Below are positions 52,781 to 61,765 of a stretch of 64,000 nucleotides of DNA, piece by piece; the first letter of the stretch is position 1, and each line of letters begins with the position of its first letter. Under the pieces are notes generated by a model. The model saw nothing but the letters and a program-made list of their open reading frames with translations. It was not told the origin of the DNA and did no database searches. The DNA lies in contig NZ_VTOK01000008.1 of assembly GCF_009765375.1 (NCBI RefSeq), forward strand, positions 169,202-233,201. Direction: 5' to 3'. The DNA is from Alteribacillus sp. YIM 98480. GTDB lineage: Bacteria; Bacillota; Bacilli; Bacillales; Marinococcaceae. The position numbers and the translations under genes are program-made.

Positions 52781-53482
52781 TTATTCTAAAACTCGTTCTT
52801 TTTGATGAAGTTTATCGATTTCTTCCATTTTATTATCCAGCCAAGAAGGCAGCACCTTCCCACTTGTAATTTCTGCTATTCTCTTTTCTTCCCGCTTTTG
52901 TAAGTGCTCCACTTTTTGTATCACGTGAGACAGATTTTCCTTTTTCACTGCCACTACGCCGTCACCATCACCGACAACAATGTCTCCAGGCCGTACCGTG
53001 ACGTCACCACAGCTCACTTCTCCATTTACAAATCCCGGTCCGTTTTTTTCGACACTAACTGGAACAGATCCACAGCAAAAAATGGGAAAATCCCTTTCCT
53101 TATTGGCTTCTATGTCACGAATCAATCCATCTACAACGAGGCCGCCAAGTTTTAATGCTGCTGCAGATTGAGTCATCAGTTCTCCCCATATAGCTTTTGT
53201 GTTATTTCCATTCGTGCTGACGACGAGAACGTCGCCTGGCTTTGCTATTTTCAAAGCTACATAGAGCATCAAATTATCACCCAATGGCAAATCAACTGTA
53301 ATAGCAGGGCCTAAAACCTTACATTGCTGTTGTATAGGTTTTATTCTCGGATGCATTGTTCCTGTTCTTCCTTGCGCATCTGTTACTTGTGCCGCTTCCG
53401 CATTTTCTAAATATTTGATTTGTTCTACATGGCTGCGATCAAAATCTTTATTGTATCCATAACCCAGTGCTCCTACCATCAT
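52781..53482 (-). CDS. RraA-type aldolase / decarboxylase
   Basis: 233 residues with the RraA-like (HMG aldolase/oxaloacetate decarboxylase) signature: GDVLVVSTNGNNTKAIWGEL, GELMTQSAAALKLGGLVVDG, LIRDIEANKERDFPIF and VSCGDVTVRPGDIVVGDGDG, where the metal-binding Asp in DGLIRD and the catalytic Arg are kept. The family cleaves 4-hydroxy-4-methyl-2-oxoglutarate or related products of aromatic ring breakdown into pyruvate and another acid. In this island it could take the last pathway step. It starts at ATG behind AAGGAGCG. The 298-base gap to the UbiD gene holds two repeats. Confidence 0.85.
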   Translation of the reverse strand: MMVGALGYGYNKDFDRSHVEQIKYLENAEAAQVTDAQGRTGTMHPRIKPIQQQCKVLGPAITVDLPLGDNLMLYVALKIAKPGDVLVVSTNGNNTKAIWGELMTQSAAALKLGGLVVDGLIRDIEANKERDFPIFCCGSVPVSVEKNGPGFVNGEVSCGDVTVRPGDIVVGDGDGVVAVKKENLSHVIQKVEHLQKREEKRIAEITSGKVLPSWLDNKMEEIDKLHQKERVLE

Positions 53483-53519
53483 CCTCGCTCCTTAGAAAAA
53501 CCCGCTTGGTTGTCTTTTA

Positions 53520-53590
53520 GAAAGCCGCGTGTTTAGTAACAGCGGCATTTGTACATTCTGTACGTGACATACCGTAGTTTTTCTTATACT
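53520..53590. repeat. Short repeat with TNAAV coding look (copy 2)
   Basis: Minus-strand reading NYGMSRTECTNAAVTKHAA; plus-strand GTACGTGACATACCGTAG. Related to 34426-34505. Confidence 0.35.
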
Positions 53591-53672
53591 ATTTATTATT
53601 AAATGTTAAAGTTTCCATAACTGAATGAATTTCATCATTCATTTCTATATCATTATAAAAGAACGTTGTATA

Positions 53673-53781
53673 AAATTCCCTCATTATCGTTCGATTTTCG
53701 CTTCAGGCGGACGCTTTCCGCTACAATCGGTATAATGTTCGTTTTTGATAATCAAAATAGCACTTATGAAATTGATTCAAC
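53673..53781. repeat. Dispersed intergenic repeat, copy 2 (family B)
   Basis: Same orientation as 3911-4020 and about 85% identical by eye. It ends at the UbiD stop codon. Confidence 0.75.
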
Positions 53782-55238
53782 TATTTGAAAAGATGTTTCC
53801 ATTTTTGAAGTGTTTTTTCTTGAAGCTCTTTACTCGCTTCTGCCACCTCCGGAAATTCATCTAAGTAATCATAAGGACGGCAGGCATCAATAATAGCTCG
53901 CGAACTAAATGGTGCTTTGTAACGGTAAGTAATATTCATTGGATCATTTTTCGATCCCATTGCTCTTTTTATAATATCAATATCAATCTCAGGATCGGTT
54001 CTTGTAGAGACAGCCCACATAACTTCATCTAAATTGGAAGGATCAATATCCTCATCCACCACAATCGAATAGCGTCCGAGATAGGAACCTACGCCGCATT
54101 GACTAAGGACATGACCTGCTTGCCTGGAATGGCCGGCATACCTTTGGTTTATGGATATAACTGTAAACATTCGGCCCCCGCCTATTTCATGAGCCCATAC
54201 CCCTTCTACATCAGGAACGCCTGCGGCTTCCACAGCGTCAAATAGTAATGCTGAGCGCATAACCGCTTTGGAATAAGAATAATCATTAGGCGGTTTTGCA
54301 GGAGGACTGCCCATTATAATAGGATTGTTACGGTAATATACTTTTTTCACTTCCACAACCGGAGCAGGTGATGCTTTTGCCGGGTAATATCCGTGGAATT
54401 CGCCAAACGGTCCTTCTGTTTGTGTTTCCCCTGGATGTATCCACCCTTCTAACACAATTTCAGCGCTGCTTGGCACTGGTAAACCAGTCAATTCCCCTTT
54501 TACAACAGAAACCGGCTCTTTTAAAATAGAACCAATGTAGTTGTATTCACACATTCCAAATGGTACTTCTATGCCGGAAATTAAATAATGCAGCGGATCT
54601 GCACCAATTACGACAGCGATTGGAAAAGGCTTACCTTCTTTCATATACTTTTCATATTGAATATGGCCATGTTTTCCTGGAACCATATCTAAACCTACCC
54701 GGTTTTTGTCATGTATCATAACGCGGTACGTACCTACATTTATCCAATCCGTGTCAAGATCTTTCGTGACAACTGAACATCCTGTCCCTATATATCTTCC
54801 GCCATCCTTTTCATGCCATAGCGGAGACGGAAAAGTAAATAAATCTACTTCTTCATCTTCTTGGATATTTTCAAAAACAGGCCCGGATTCCACATAGACA
54901 GGGTCATAGTCAGGGGCAGCTTTTTTCCATTCGTTTGGCCTGCCTCTTAACTCATTGACAAGTCCTCGATGGGATGAATCTCCTTCTAACCTTAAGATCG
55001 ATGCTAATCTTGCCGGGCTGCTCGTGCTGCAGGTCAAAACCCGGTACCCCTTTGGATACCCGGGAATTTGATCAAAAAGTAAAGCAGAGTTAGTGTCTTT
55101 TTTTACATTTAATTCACTTATGGCACCAATTTCTAAATTCCAGTCTGCTCCTTCAACTTCGGTTAACTCCTCTTGTTCCTTTATTGTTTGAAGCCATTTT
55201 CTTAAATCTAAAGAATGGCCGAAATTGTTATCTTCCAC
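53781..55238 (-). CDS. UbiD-family prenyl-FMN decarboxylase
   Basis: 485 residues from GTG 55238 (AGGTGAG upstream). UbiD family; removes carboxyl groups from aromatic, heteroaromatic or alpha,beta-unsaturated acids with prenylated FMN. Visible: LRLEGDSSHRGLVNELRGRP, YIGTGCSVVTKDLDTDWINV, HDKNRVGLDMVPGKHGHI, GAHP-like PIAVVIGADPL, the family motif QTEGPFGEFHGYYPAK, and PNDYSYSKAVMRSALLFD. The Glu-Gly-Pro-Phe-Gly-Glu motif is the cofactor loop. Candidate substrates include pyrrole-, furan- or protocatechuate-type acids. No UbiX prenyltransferase is in the window; it must be encoded elsewhere. Confidence 0.9.
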   Translation of the reverse strand: MEDNNFGHSLDLRKWLQTIKEQEELTEVEGADWNLEIGAISELNVKKDTNSALLFDQIPGYPKGYRVLTCSTSSPARLASILRLEGDSSHRGLVNELRGRPNEWKKAAPDYDPVYVESGPVFENIQEDEEVDLFTFPSPLWHEKDGGRYIGTGCSVVTKDLDTDWINVGTYRVMIHDKNRVGLDMVPGKHGHIQYEKYMKEGKPFPIAVVIGADPLHYLISGIEVPFGMCEYNYIGSILKEPVSVVKGELTGLPVPSSAEIVLEGWIHPGETQTEGPFGEFHGYYPAKASPAPVVEVKKVYYRNNPIIMGSPPAKPPNDYSYSKAVMRSALLFDAVEAAGVPDVEGVWAHEIGGGRMFTVISINQRYAGHSRQAGHVLSQCGVGSYLGRYSIVVDEDIDPSNLDEVMWAVSTRTDPEIDIDIIKRAMGSKNDPMNITYRYKAPFSSRAIIDACRPYDYLDEFPEVAEASKELQEKTLQKWKHLFK

Positions 55239-55276
55239 GTTCTCACCTACTTTTTATCTTTCATTCATTCGTTCAG

Positions 55277-55768
55277 CTATGCATTTAAACCTGCTTTTTC
55301 TTGTTGGAGCAGCTTAGAAGCTTCATTAATGGCTTCAATAATTTGTCCGTAGCTTGCACATCTGCATATATTTCCGGCCATATAATCCTTTATTTCCTCG
55401 ACAGAAGGATTTGCGTTCTCTTCAAGCAGCTTCTTTGCCATCAAAATCATACCCGGTGTGCAATAACCGCACTGAAATGCCTTATTGTTGAGAAATGCTT
55501 CTTGCACAGGATGTAATCCTTCTTCTGTTTCCATTCCTTCAATAGTCAGAATCTCTTCTCCATCAATGGATGAAGCAAAGTGCAGACAGCCGCTGACCGG
55601 CACTCCTGAAACGATAATCGTACATACGCCACAAAGCCCTAAACCGCACGTTTCTTTTGCACCCCCTAATCCAAAGTCATTTCTTAATAGATCAAGGAGT
55701 GTCTCATGAGGAGCAACTTCTGCAGAAACACTTTTGCCATTTAATATAAAATTTACTTGTTTTTTCAT
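55277..55768 (-). CDS. Mo hydroxylase small subunit, two [2Fe-2S] clusters
   Basis: 163 residues, CoxS/XdhE type. N-terminal plant-type cluster (ETCGLGLCGVCTIIVSG and CLHFA) and C-terminal cluster (QCGYCTPGMILMAKKLLEEN with NICRCASYGQI). These pass electrons from the Mo centre to FAD. The start overlaps the large-subunit stop by one base, so order and ratio are fixed: FAD subunit, large subunit, small subunit. Standard length for the family. Confidence 0.95.
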   Translation of the reverse strand: MKKQVNFILNGKSVSAEVAPHETLLDLLRNDFGLGGAKETCGLGLCGVCTIIVSGVPVSGCLHFASSIDGEEILTIEGMETEEGLHPVQEAFLNNKAFQCGYCTPGMILMAKKLLEENANPSVEEIKDYMAGNICRCASYGQIIEAINEASKLLQQEKAGLNA

Positions 55769-58155
55769 TATTTTTCACCCTTTATTTCTACAGTAGAACC
55801 TACAAGGCTGCTTTCTTGTTCTTTTTCTGATTCTTTAATTGCCCGTAATACCCTCTCTGGAGTGAATGGCATATCTTTTATTCGGACACCAAGAGCGTTA
55901 TATAATGCATTAGCTATTGCTGGCTGAACGCCAAACGAAGCCGTTTCTCCCACTCCTTTTGCTCCAAATGGACCTTCTGGATGGGGTTCTTCTACAATTA
56001 TCGTATCTGAGTGATCTGGTAAATCTTTAAAACTAGGAACTTTATAATCAGACATACTAGAATTAATCATTTGACCGTGGTCATATTTACATTCTTCAAA
56101 TAATGCCTGACCAATTTGCATCACAGCTGCCCCGTATAATTGCTGGTGAACATTAAACGGATTAATCGCTTTACCTACATCACCAACGGAAACCATGTTT
56201 ACGATATCAATTTTTCCAGTATCTATATCTACTTCAATTTCTACTCCCGTTCCTCCTGGGAACCAGAAAATTGCAATATCTTTTGACTGGCCTGTTTCTG
56301 GGTCCGGGCTCTCATAATGACTTTCAAACACATATTTTCCAATAATGCTTCCTGCTGGCATTTTATATATGCCTTTAATAATATCTTTTATGGTAATCGA
56401 TTTTGCCGGATCATCTATGACATACACTTGTTCGTCTTGCAGTGTCAATGCATCGCTATTCACTTGAAAGTGTTCTGAAGCAAACTCAAATAATTGATTT
56501 TTTACATCTTCTGCTGCTTTTTGAATAGCATTACCCATATAAAAGGTGGAACGACTGGCTGCTGTAATCGTGTCATAAGGGGTGACGTCTGTATCAGGAT
56601 GAACGACTCGCACTTTTTCCCGCGGAAGCCCAAGTTCTTCTGCGGCAATTTGACCTAATATCGTGTCAGAACCTTGCCCCATATCCACGGTGCTCGAATA
56701 AACAGATACACTTCCATCTGCAAACATCGTGACAATCGCCCCTGAAATCGACGGTGTCAACACCGCTTTCAATCCTATCGCCATTCCTTTTGCCCGAATC
56801 TTCCGGCCCTCTTGTGTTACTGATCCATTTGTTCTGTTGGTGTGATAATCTTTCCATTCTAAGCTTGTATCTAATTTATCCAACACCTTATCCAAACCGA
56901 CAGAATGAATAATTTGTCCGGTAGCATGTTCTTTTCCTTCTGTTAACACTTGAGCTTTTCTAAACTCTAATGGATCCCAACCCATTTTACTTGCAATGAT
57001 ATCCATTTGAGATTCATATGCCCACACCAGCTGTGGAACCCCAAAACCTCTAAATGCGCCAGCTGGAGCATTATTTGTATATACACAATAAGAATCAATG
57101 TGTACATTTGGAATGTCATAAGGACCTGCTGCCGTAAAACCGGACTTCTGGGTAATACGAGGACCAATATCTGCATAAGATCCCGTATCCCAGACAACGT
57201 TACATTTTCTTGCTACGATTTTTCCGTCATTTGTCACGCCTGTTTTCATCGTGAATACGGTCGCATGTTTTGTTAATGTTAGAAAAACCTCTTCCATCGT
57301 AAGAGCCAATTTAACGGGCTGTTTTACAATTAAAGCTAAAACAGCAGTTAATGCTTCAATTTTTACATATAGTTTTGTTCCAAAACCGCCGCCTAAATAT
57401 GGAACTTTAACCCTTACCTTATTTTCAGGGTATTTTAAAACATGGGCTACTTCACTTCTGACAAAAGAAGGACTTTGGTTTGCCGTCCACAAATTCATTC
57501 TTTCTTCGGAGTCTATTTGTGCAATCGCCACATGCTGTTCCATTGGCAGATGTACGGCTGCCGGTGTAGTGAACGTATCTTCAAATATATGGTCCGCTTC
57601 CTCAAATCCCTTATCGATATCTCCATGTCTTAGTTTATAATGCAAACAAACATTACTGCCGCTTTGTGGCAATAGAGATTTTAAATCAGCAAAACTTCCT
57701 GCCGGCCTGACTTTGTCATGAACAATCGGCGCATCTTCTTTCATAGAATCCAAAACATCAAAGACAGGCTCCATTTCTTCATACTCTACATCAATATAGT
57801 TTACAGCCTCTGCTGCAATTTCTACTGACTCAGCGATGACAGCGGCAACTGGGTCACCGACATATCTTACTTTATCCATAGCAAGAACAGGCTGATCTCT
57901 AAACGCCGGTCCATAATAATAGTTAATATCAAAATCTTTTAAATCTTCTCCCGTCACAACTTTAACTACTCCAGGTATTTCTTCTGCATCTGATTTGTCT
58001 ATGCTTTTAATTATTCCATGCGGCACAGTACTGCGTAAAATTTTAACATGAAGCATTCCAGGTACGGTCATATTCATAACATAATCGGTTTGACCTGTAA
58101 CTTTAGATTTAGATTCCACTCTTGAAATTGATTGCCCCAATGCCAAGTTACCCAT
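55768..58155 (-). CDS. Mo hydroxylase large subunit (xanthine-oxidase family)
   Basis: 795 residues. Molybdopterin-binding subunit. Motifs: VKVVTGEDLKDFD (aldehyde-oxidase a/b hammerhead), QHVAIAQI, VPYLGGGFGTKLYVKIEALT, the active-site loop NAPAGAFRGFGVPQLVWAYE (Ala-Phe-Arg-Gly-Phe-Gly as in xanthine dehydrogenase, not the Ala-Tyr-Arg-Cys of CO dehydrogenase) and the catalytic Glu in FGAKGVGETASFG. So it is a hydroxylase of a heteroaromatic or aldehyde substrate, not a CO dehydrogenase. The ATG touches the AAAGGAG ribosome site, so the TTG three codons on is an alternative start. Substrate unknown. Confidence 0.92.
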   Translation of the reverse strand: MGNLALGQSISRVESKSKVTGQTDYVMNMTVPGMLHVKILRSTVPHGIIKSIDKSDAEEIPGVVKVVTGEDLKDFDINYYYGPAFRDQPVLAMDKVRYVGDPVAAVIAESVEIAAEAVNYIDVEYEEMEPVFDVLDSMKEDAPIVHDKVRPAGSFADLKSLLPQSGSNVCLHYKLRHGDIDKGFEEADHIFEDTFTTPAAVHLPMEQHVAIAQIDSEERMNLWTANQSPSFVRSEVAHVLKYPENKVRVKVPYLGGGFGTKLYVKIEALTAVLALIVKQPVKLALTMEEVFLTLTKHATVFTMKTGVTNDGKIVARKCNVVWDTGSYADIGPRITQKSGFTAAGPYDIPNVHIDSYCVYTNNAPAGAFRGFGVPQLVWAYESQMDIIASKMGWDPLEFRKAQVLTEGKEHATGQIIHSVGLDKVLDKLDTSLEWKDYHTNRTNGSVTQEGRKIRAKGMAIGLKAVLTPSISGAIVTMFADGSVSVYSSTVDMGQGSDTILGQIAAEELGLPREKVRVVHPDTDVTPYDTITAASRSTFYMGNAIQKAAEDVKNQLFEFASEHFQVNSDALTLQDEQVYVIDDPAKSITIKDIIKGIYKMPAGSIIGKYVFESHYESPDPETGQSKDIAIFWFPGGTGVEIEVDIDTGKIDIVNMVSVGDVGKAINPFNVHQQLYGAAVMQIGQALFEECKYDHGQMINSSMSDYKVPSFKDLPDHSDTIIVEEPHPEGPFGAKGVGETASFGVQPAIANALYNALGVRIKDMPFTPERVLRAIKESEKEQESSLVGSTVEIKGEK

Positions 58156-58163
58156 CTCCTTTT

Positions 58164-59024
58164 TTACTCTTTTGCTAATTGTTCCAGTGCTTTTCTCACA
58201 TGCACTTTCACCATTTCTTTTTTATACCAGACCGACCCTCTTAAGTCCTCTAGCGGTTCAGCCACTTCAAATGCCTTTTCTGCCGCTTTTTGAATGGTCG
58301 TTTTGTCAAGTTGATTGCCATCTATGATATGCTGCACGTCAAATAACTGAGTTGGAATGTCTGTGGCGGCACTAATGACAATTCGAGAATCGCCAGCAAT
58401 GCCATCTGTTTTTTTCAGAAATGCAGCCACTCCAACAGTTGGCCAGTCATCATTAGACAGTGTCGTATATTTTATATAGGTTCCGACTATCCCTTCCGCT
58501 TGCTTCGGAATCATAATTTCCGTTAAGATTTCATCTGGTTCAATAGCTGTTTCGTAATAGCCCTTAAAAAATTCTTTCAAATCAAGCCATCTATCTCCTT
58601 TTGCACTTTCAATTTTTACCTCTGCCCCCATTGCCATGAGAATAGGCGGCATATCCAGATGGGCATCACCGTGAGATAGATTTCCTCCAATACTTGCTAC
58701 ATAACGAATTCGCGGATTAGCGACGTGAGTCAATGCCTCACTAAGAACAGGGGCTTTCTCTTTTATAAGAGCGTCCACTTCTAAATCTCTTAACGTCGTC
58801 ATACTTCCTATTCTTACGTTGCCTGCTTTGTCTGATGTAATATACCGTAATTCTGATTGCAGTTTTTTTAAGCTCACTATTTTATTAGGATCAAACATAC
58901 CTTGTTTCATAATTAAAGATAAAGCTGTACCGCCGCTTACTACCCTGATTTCAGGATCTCCAGATGATAAAATATCCTTTACTTCACTTAATTTCTCCGG
59001 TTCCAGCCAAAGCGTATCTCCCAC
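58164..59024 (-). CDS. Mo hydroxylase FAD subunit
   Basis: 286 residues from GTG 59024 with AGGAGGA upstream. CoxM/XdhB fold: PEIRVVSGGTALSLIMKQGM, FAD-loop VANPRIRYVASIGGNLSHGD (the Gly-Gly-Asn-Leu), AHLDMPPILMAMGAEV, and DDWPTVGVAAFLKK. It accepts electrons from the 2Fe-2S subunit and passes them on to an acceptor. Eight bases upstream of the large-subunit gene. Confidence 0.93.
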   Translation of the reverse strand: MGDTLWLEPEKLSEVKDILSSGDPEIRVVSGGTALSLIMKQGMFDPNKIVSLKKLQSELRYITSDKAGNVRIGSMTTLRDLEVDALIKEKAPVLSEALTHVANPRIRYVASIGGNLSHGDAHLDMPPILMAMGAEVKIESAKGDRWLDLKEFFKGYYETAIEPDEILTEIMIPKQAEGIVGTYIKYTTLSNDDWPTVGVAAFLKKTDGIAGDSRIVISAATDIPTQLFDVQHIIDGNQLDKTTIQKAAEKAFEVAEPLEDLRGSVWYKKEMVKVHVRKALEQLAKE

Positions 59025-59041
59025 TTTCCATCCTCCTCACG

Positions 59042-59503
59042 TTATCTATTAACTTTTTCTGTTTCTAATTCATTTCTAATATTATCTGCAAACTCTGCCC
59101 CCATTTCAGTTGCTTTGGAGCGAAACGCTGATTGGCCAAGAGAACCTAATTTACCTGCTAAACTCATATCCATGTAGTATTGGACTTTTGTCGTATTTTC
59201 GTCTACTTCGATCAGATCTAATTTAGCTTTCACTTTTAATTTGCCAACAAGTGAAAAAGGTTTCCCGACAATTTCAGAATTCAACTGGTGCGGAGCATCC
59301 ATATCCGTAATTTGTACATTTAAATTAAATTTCAACTTCATAAAGGCAATCTGCACTTTTGCAACAGCTTGATATACACCATCTTCCACTTCGTTTACCT
59401 CTTCACATCCAGGTAAACAACCGGCCAATTGCTTTGTATCCATTAAGAAATCCCATACATCTTCTTTTTTTGCTCTTACTTCAAATTGATCTTCAATAAT
59501 CAT
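59042..59503 (-). CDS. CoxG-type SRPBCC protein
   Basis: 153 residues, SRPBCC (START-like) fold: DQFEVRAKKEDVWDFLMDTK, LAGCLPGCEEVNEVEDGVYQ and a long C-terminal helix (FRSKATEMGAEFADNI). CoxG-type proteins travel with xanthine-oxidase-family operons; CoxG of carboxydotrophs anchors CO dehydrogenase to the membrane. A hydrophobic-ligand role is equally possible. Good ribosome site TAGGAGG. Directly before the FAD-subunit gene. Confidence 0.9.
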   Translation of the reverse strand: MIIEDQFEVRAKKEDVWDFLMDTKQLAGCLPGCEEVNEVEDGVYQAVAKVQIAFMKLKFNLNVQITDMDAPHQLNSEIVGKPFSLVGKLKVKAKLDLIEVDENTTKVQYYMDMSLAGKLGSLGQSAFRSKATEMGAEFADNIRNELETEKVNR

Positions 59504-59515
59504 AGAATAATCCTC

Positions 59516-60247
59516 CTAAAATGTATTTTCCGTTAAATGAAATGTATCTTCATCTTTGTCATCATTTAAAAGAGCGACGGCTCTTGTTAAACCTGCTGTT
59601 CCATTTCTAATCTTTAATGGAAGTCCGATATAAAAGAACTTTTTCCCCGCAACATCTTCTAAATTCCCTAAATTTTCCGTATTTAATATTTGATTTTCCA
59701 CACACACAGTGTGAGCGGCTTTCCATTCTTCGCCTTTGTGGGGGCTGACATCAATACTTACTGCATCGATTCCTATGTTTTTTGCGCCTTGATCTACTAA
59801 CCATTGTGCAGCTTCTCTACTAAGCCCTGGGTTTTTCTGGTTATAAACTGGCTTTGGAAAATGGCGTTGGTATGTCCCCGTATATAAAAGAACAACTCCA
59901 TTATTCGGCACTTTTAATTCAGCTTTTTCACAGGCCGCAACCACATCTTCCTTCGTAATAAAATCTGAATCTTCTACGTGGGTAACGTCTAAGCAAATGC
60001 CAGGTCCTAAGAATCGTTCTAGTTCCAATTCTTCGATAGATCGTGCTTCTGGGTCAGGATCGTTATGAATAAACGAATCCGTATGTGTTCCTGCATGTTC
60101 AGAAAGTAAAATGGTGTTTACAGCAAAGGAGCGTTTCCCGCCCCCTAGATCTTTTTGCTCTACCATCGGAAAAACGACGGTAGGCTGGTGTCCAGGATAG
60201 ACGGGCTGTCCTTTAAATATTTCTTGGGAAAGGTCTACTATTTTCAT
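59516..60247 (-). CDS. Cyclase-family (kynurenine formamidase-like) hydrolase
   Basis: 243 residues from ATG 60247, chosen because AAAGGAG is at nine bases; the longer frame from 60280 has no such site. Metal-binding motif SEHAGTHTDSFIHNDPDPEA (His-x-Gly-Thr-His-x-Asp) near residue 50, VLLYTGTYQRHFP, and GIDAVSIDVSPH, the pattern of cyclase/kynurenine formamidase and isatin hydrolase enzymes, which open amide or lactam bonds with Mn or Zn. In this operon it may open a hydroxylated heteroaromatic ring (inference). Follows TctC. Confidence 0.88.
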   Translation of the reverse strand: MKIVDLSQEIFKGQPVYPGHQPTVVFPMVEQKDLGGGKRSFAVNTILLSEHAGTHTDSFIHNDPDPEARSIEELELERFLGPGICLDVTHVEDSDFITKEDVVAACEKAELKVPNNGVVLLYTGTYQRHFPKPVYNQKNPGLSREAAQWLVDQGAKNIGIDAVSIDVSPHKGEEWKAAHTVCVENQILNTENLGNLEDVAGKKFFYIGLPLKIRNGTAGLTRAVALLNDDKDEDTFHLTENTF

Positions 60248-60299
60248 AGTTGTCATCTCCTTTTCTATTTTTTCTTTCATCTTATGTTCATCGTTTTCT

Positions 60300-61334
60300 T
60301 TACTCTAATTCGAAAGAGTCTTGTAATTCTTCCACCATAGAATGGGACTCTTGAATCGCTTCGCCGAATTCCTCCGCATTTCTCTTATCAATGATAAAGC
60401 CTGAATCTTCAGCTGTTTTTTGGAAAGATTCTTCTTCGGAAGCTTCTTCAAATGCGTCTTCTAACACTGTGATAATCTCATCTGGTGTTTCTGGAGGTGC
60501 AAAGAAACCATAAATAATCTCAAAGGTAGCGTTTTCAAATCCGGATTCGGCGAGAGTCGGTGCATCTGGATAAAGCTCAGAACGTTCTTCTCCCAAATAA
60601 CCAAGAATGCGCATTTCCCCTTCATTTACCATAGACTCCGCACCTGCTTCACTAATTAAGCCAAAATCAACGTGACCACCTGCAACCTGGGTAGAAGCAC
60701 CTGCATCTCCTTCAAATGGTACATATTCATGATCGATACCGCTTTCTTGCAGTAAAATACTTGCTAATGTTGAATTGGTAGCTGCTCCTGTACCGGCAAC
60801 TTTCAAAGATTCATTTTTAGAAGCTTCTACTAAATCATCCAATGTTTCAAATTGTGAATCAGTTGGAACGGCAATCGTCGTAGAGTTTTTCCCAAATAAA
60901 CCATAAATAGGTTCAAAATCAAGGACTTTAAAATCATCTCCTTTTACTACTTCCCCAATCGACATAGAAGGCATTGGGCTGGTAAGTATCGTATAACCAT
61001 CCGGCTCTTCTCCATATACTTGTGATCTTGCAATACTTCCGCCTGCACCATCTTCATTTCGTACAACTACGGATGCTCCTAATTTATCTTGTAATTCTCT
61101 AGAAATGGAACGTGCAACTAAGTCATTACTTCCGCCTGCGGCATTAGGTACAATGATTTCTACTTCATGTTCTGGATAATTTCCATCGGCTGCAGCTGCC
61201 TGCTCTTCGTTATTTCCTTCACTGTCTGTACTTGATTCCTCATTTTGATCCGAAGAATCATTCCCACCGCATGCTGTAAAAATAAGTACTCCTAACAATA
61301 AAACAATTCCTAATAAAATATTCCTGGCCTTCAT
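60300..61334 (-). CDS. TctC-type tripartite tricarboxylate solute-binding lipoprotein
   Basis: 344 residues. Signal peptide with lipobox FTAC (Cys near 22), an acidic linker, then the Bug/TctC fold: VEIIVPNAAGGSNDLVARSI, VVVRNEDGAGGSIARSQVYG, FEPIYGLFGKNSTTIAVPTD, and GHVDFGLISEAGAESMV. TctC proteins capture carboxylates for TctAB transporters; no TctA or TctB gene is in the window, so it works with unlinked permeases or as a sensor. First gene of the catabolic operon, so its ligand is likely the pathway's acid substrate (inference). Confidence 0.88.
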   Translation of the reverse strand: MKARNILLGIVLLLGVLIFTACGGNDSSDQNEESSTDSEGNNEEQAAAADGNYPEHEVEIIVPNAAGGSNDLVARSISRELQDKLGASVVVRNEDGAGGSIARSQVYGEEPDGYTILTSPMPSMSIGEVVKGDDFKVLDFEPIYGLFGKNSTTIAVPTDSQFETLDDLVEASKNESLKVAGTGAATNSTLASILLQESGIDHEYVPFEGDAGASTQVAGGHVDFGLISEAGAESMVNEGEMRILGYLGEERSELYPDAPTLAESGFENATFEIIYGFFAPPETPDEIITVLEDAFEEASEEESFQKTAEDSGFIIDKRNAEEFGEAIQESHSMVEELQDSFELE

Positions 61335-61465
61335 CTAAATCTGCTCCTTCCTTTTTACCCAAACCCAACTCTTCATTCTAGGTTATTAATTATAATAAGA
61401 TTTTCTTCACTCACTTTAATATTTAGCAATTTCACCTCCATATTCTTTAAACTTTTTCTTTTTGT

Positions 61466-61478
61466 GAAACTTAGTTTC
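61466..61478. promoter_or_regulatory. Palindromic operator candidate for the IclR regulator
   Basis: GAAACTTAGTTTC, 5-3-5 palindrome, seven bases downstream of the -10 box on the minus strand, at the expected transcription start. Its size and AT-rich centre are like known IclR-family sites. Confidence 0.5.
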
Positions 61479-61485
61479 TTTTTTT

Positions 61486-61515
61486 ATTATAATACAACGC
61501 TTACATTATTTTCAA
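61486..61515 (-). promoter_or_regulatory. Promoter of the catabolic operon
   Basis: On the minus strand TTGAAA (61515-61510), 18-base spacer, TATAAT (61491-61486). Points at tctC, 150 bases downstream. Confidence 0.6.
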
Positions 61516-61765
61516 CTGTAATTTTTCAAAAATAAAATTATTTTGACTAATAATACAGAAACTTACTAACGATGCATAAATATTGTTAACATATTCCGTC
61601 TATACTTCTTTCTGTTTTAGAACCAAAAAAGTTAAACTTGAATATAAAGTGGCTCTGTCCATTTGATAAAATTCTACAAGTTGCTCCTAAAGCAACGATG
61701 ACATAGTGATTGTCATAGGACTGTACGTCCTTCTAACTTCTCACCCATTGGTAAGAAGGCTTCCA

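Noticed and set aside
55768..59024. Carbon monoxide dehydrogenase (CoxMSL)
   Set aside because: The large subunit carries AFRGFG in the active-site loop, not the CO-dehydrogenase Cys motif; it is a xanthine-oxidase-type hydroxylase.
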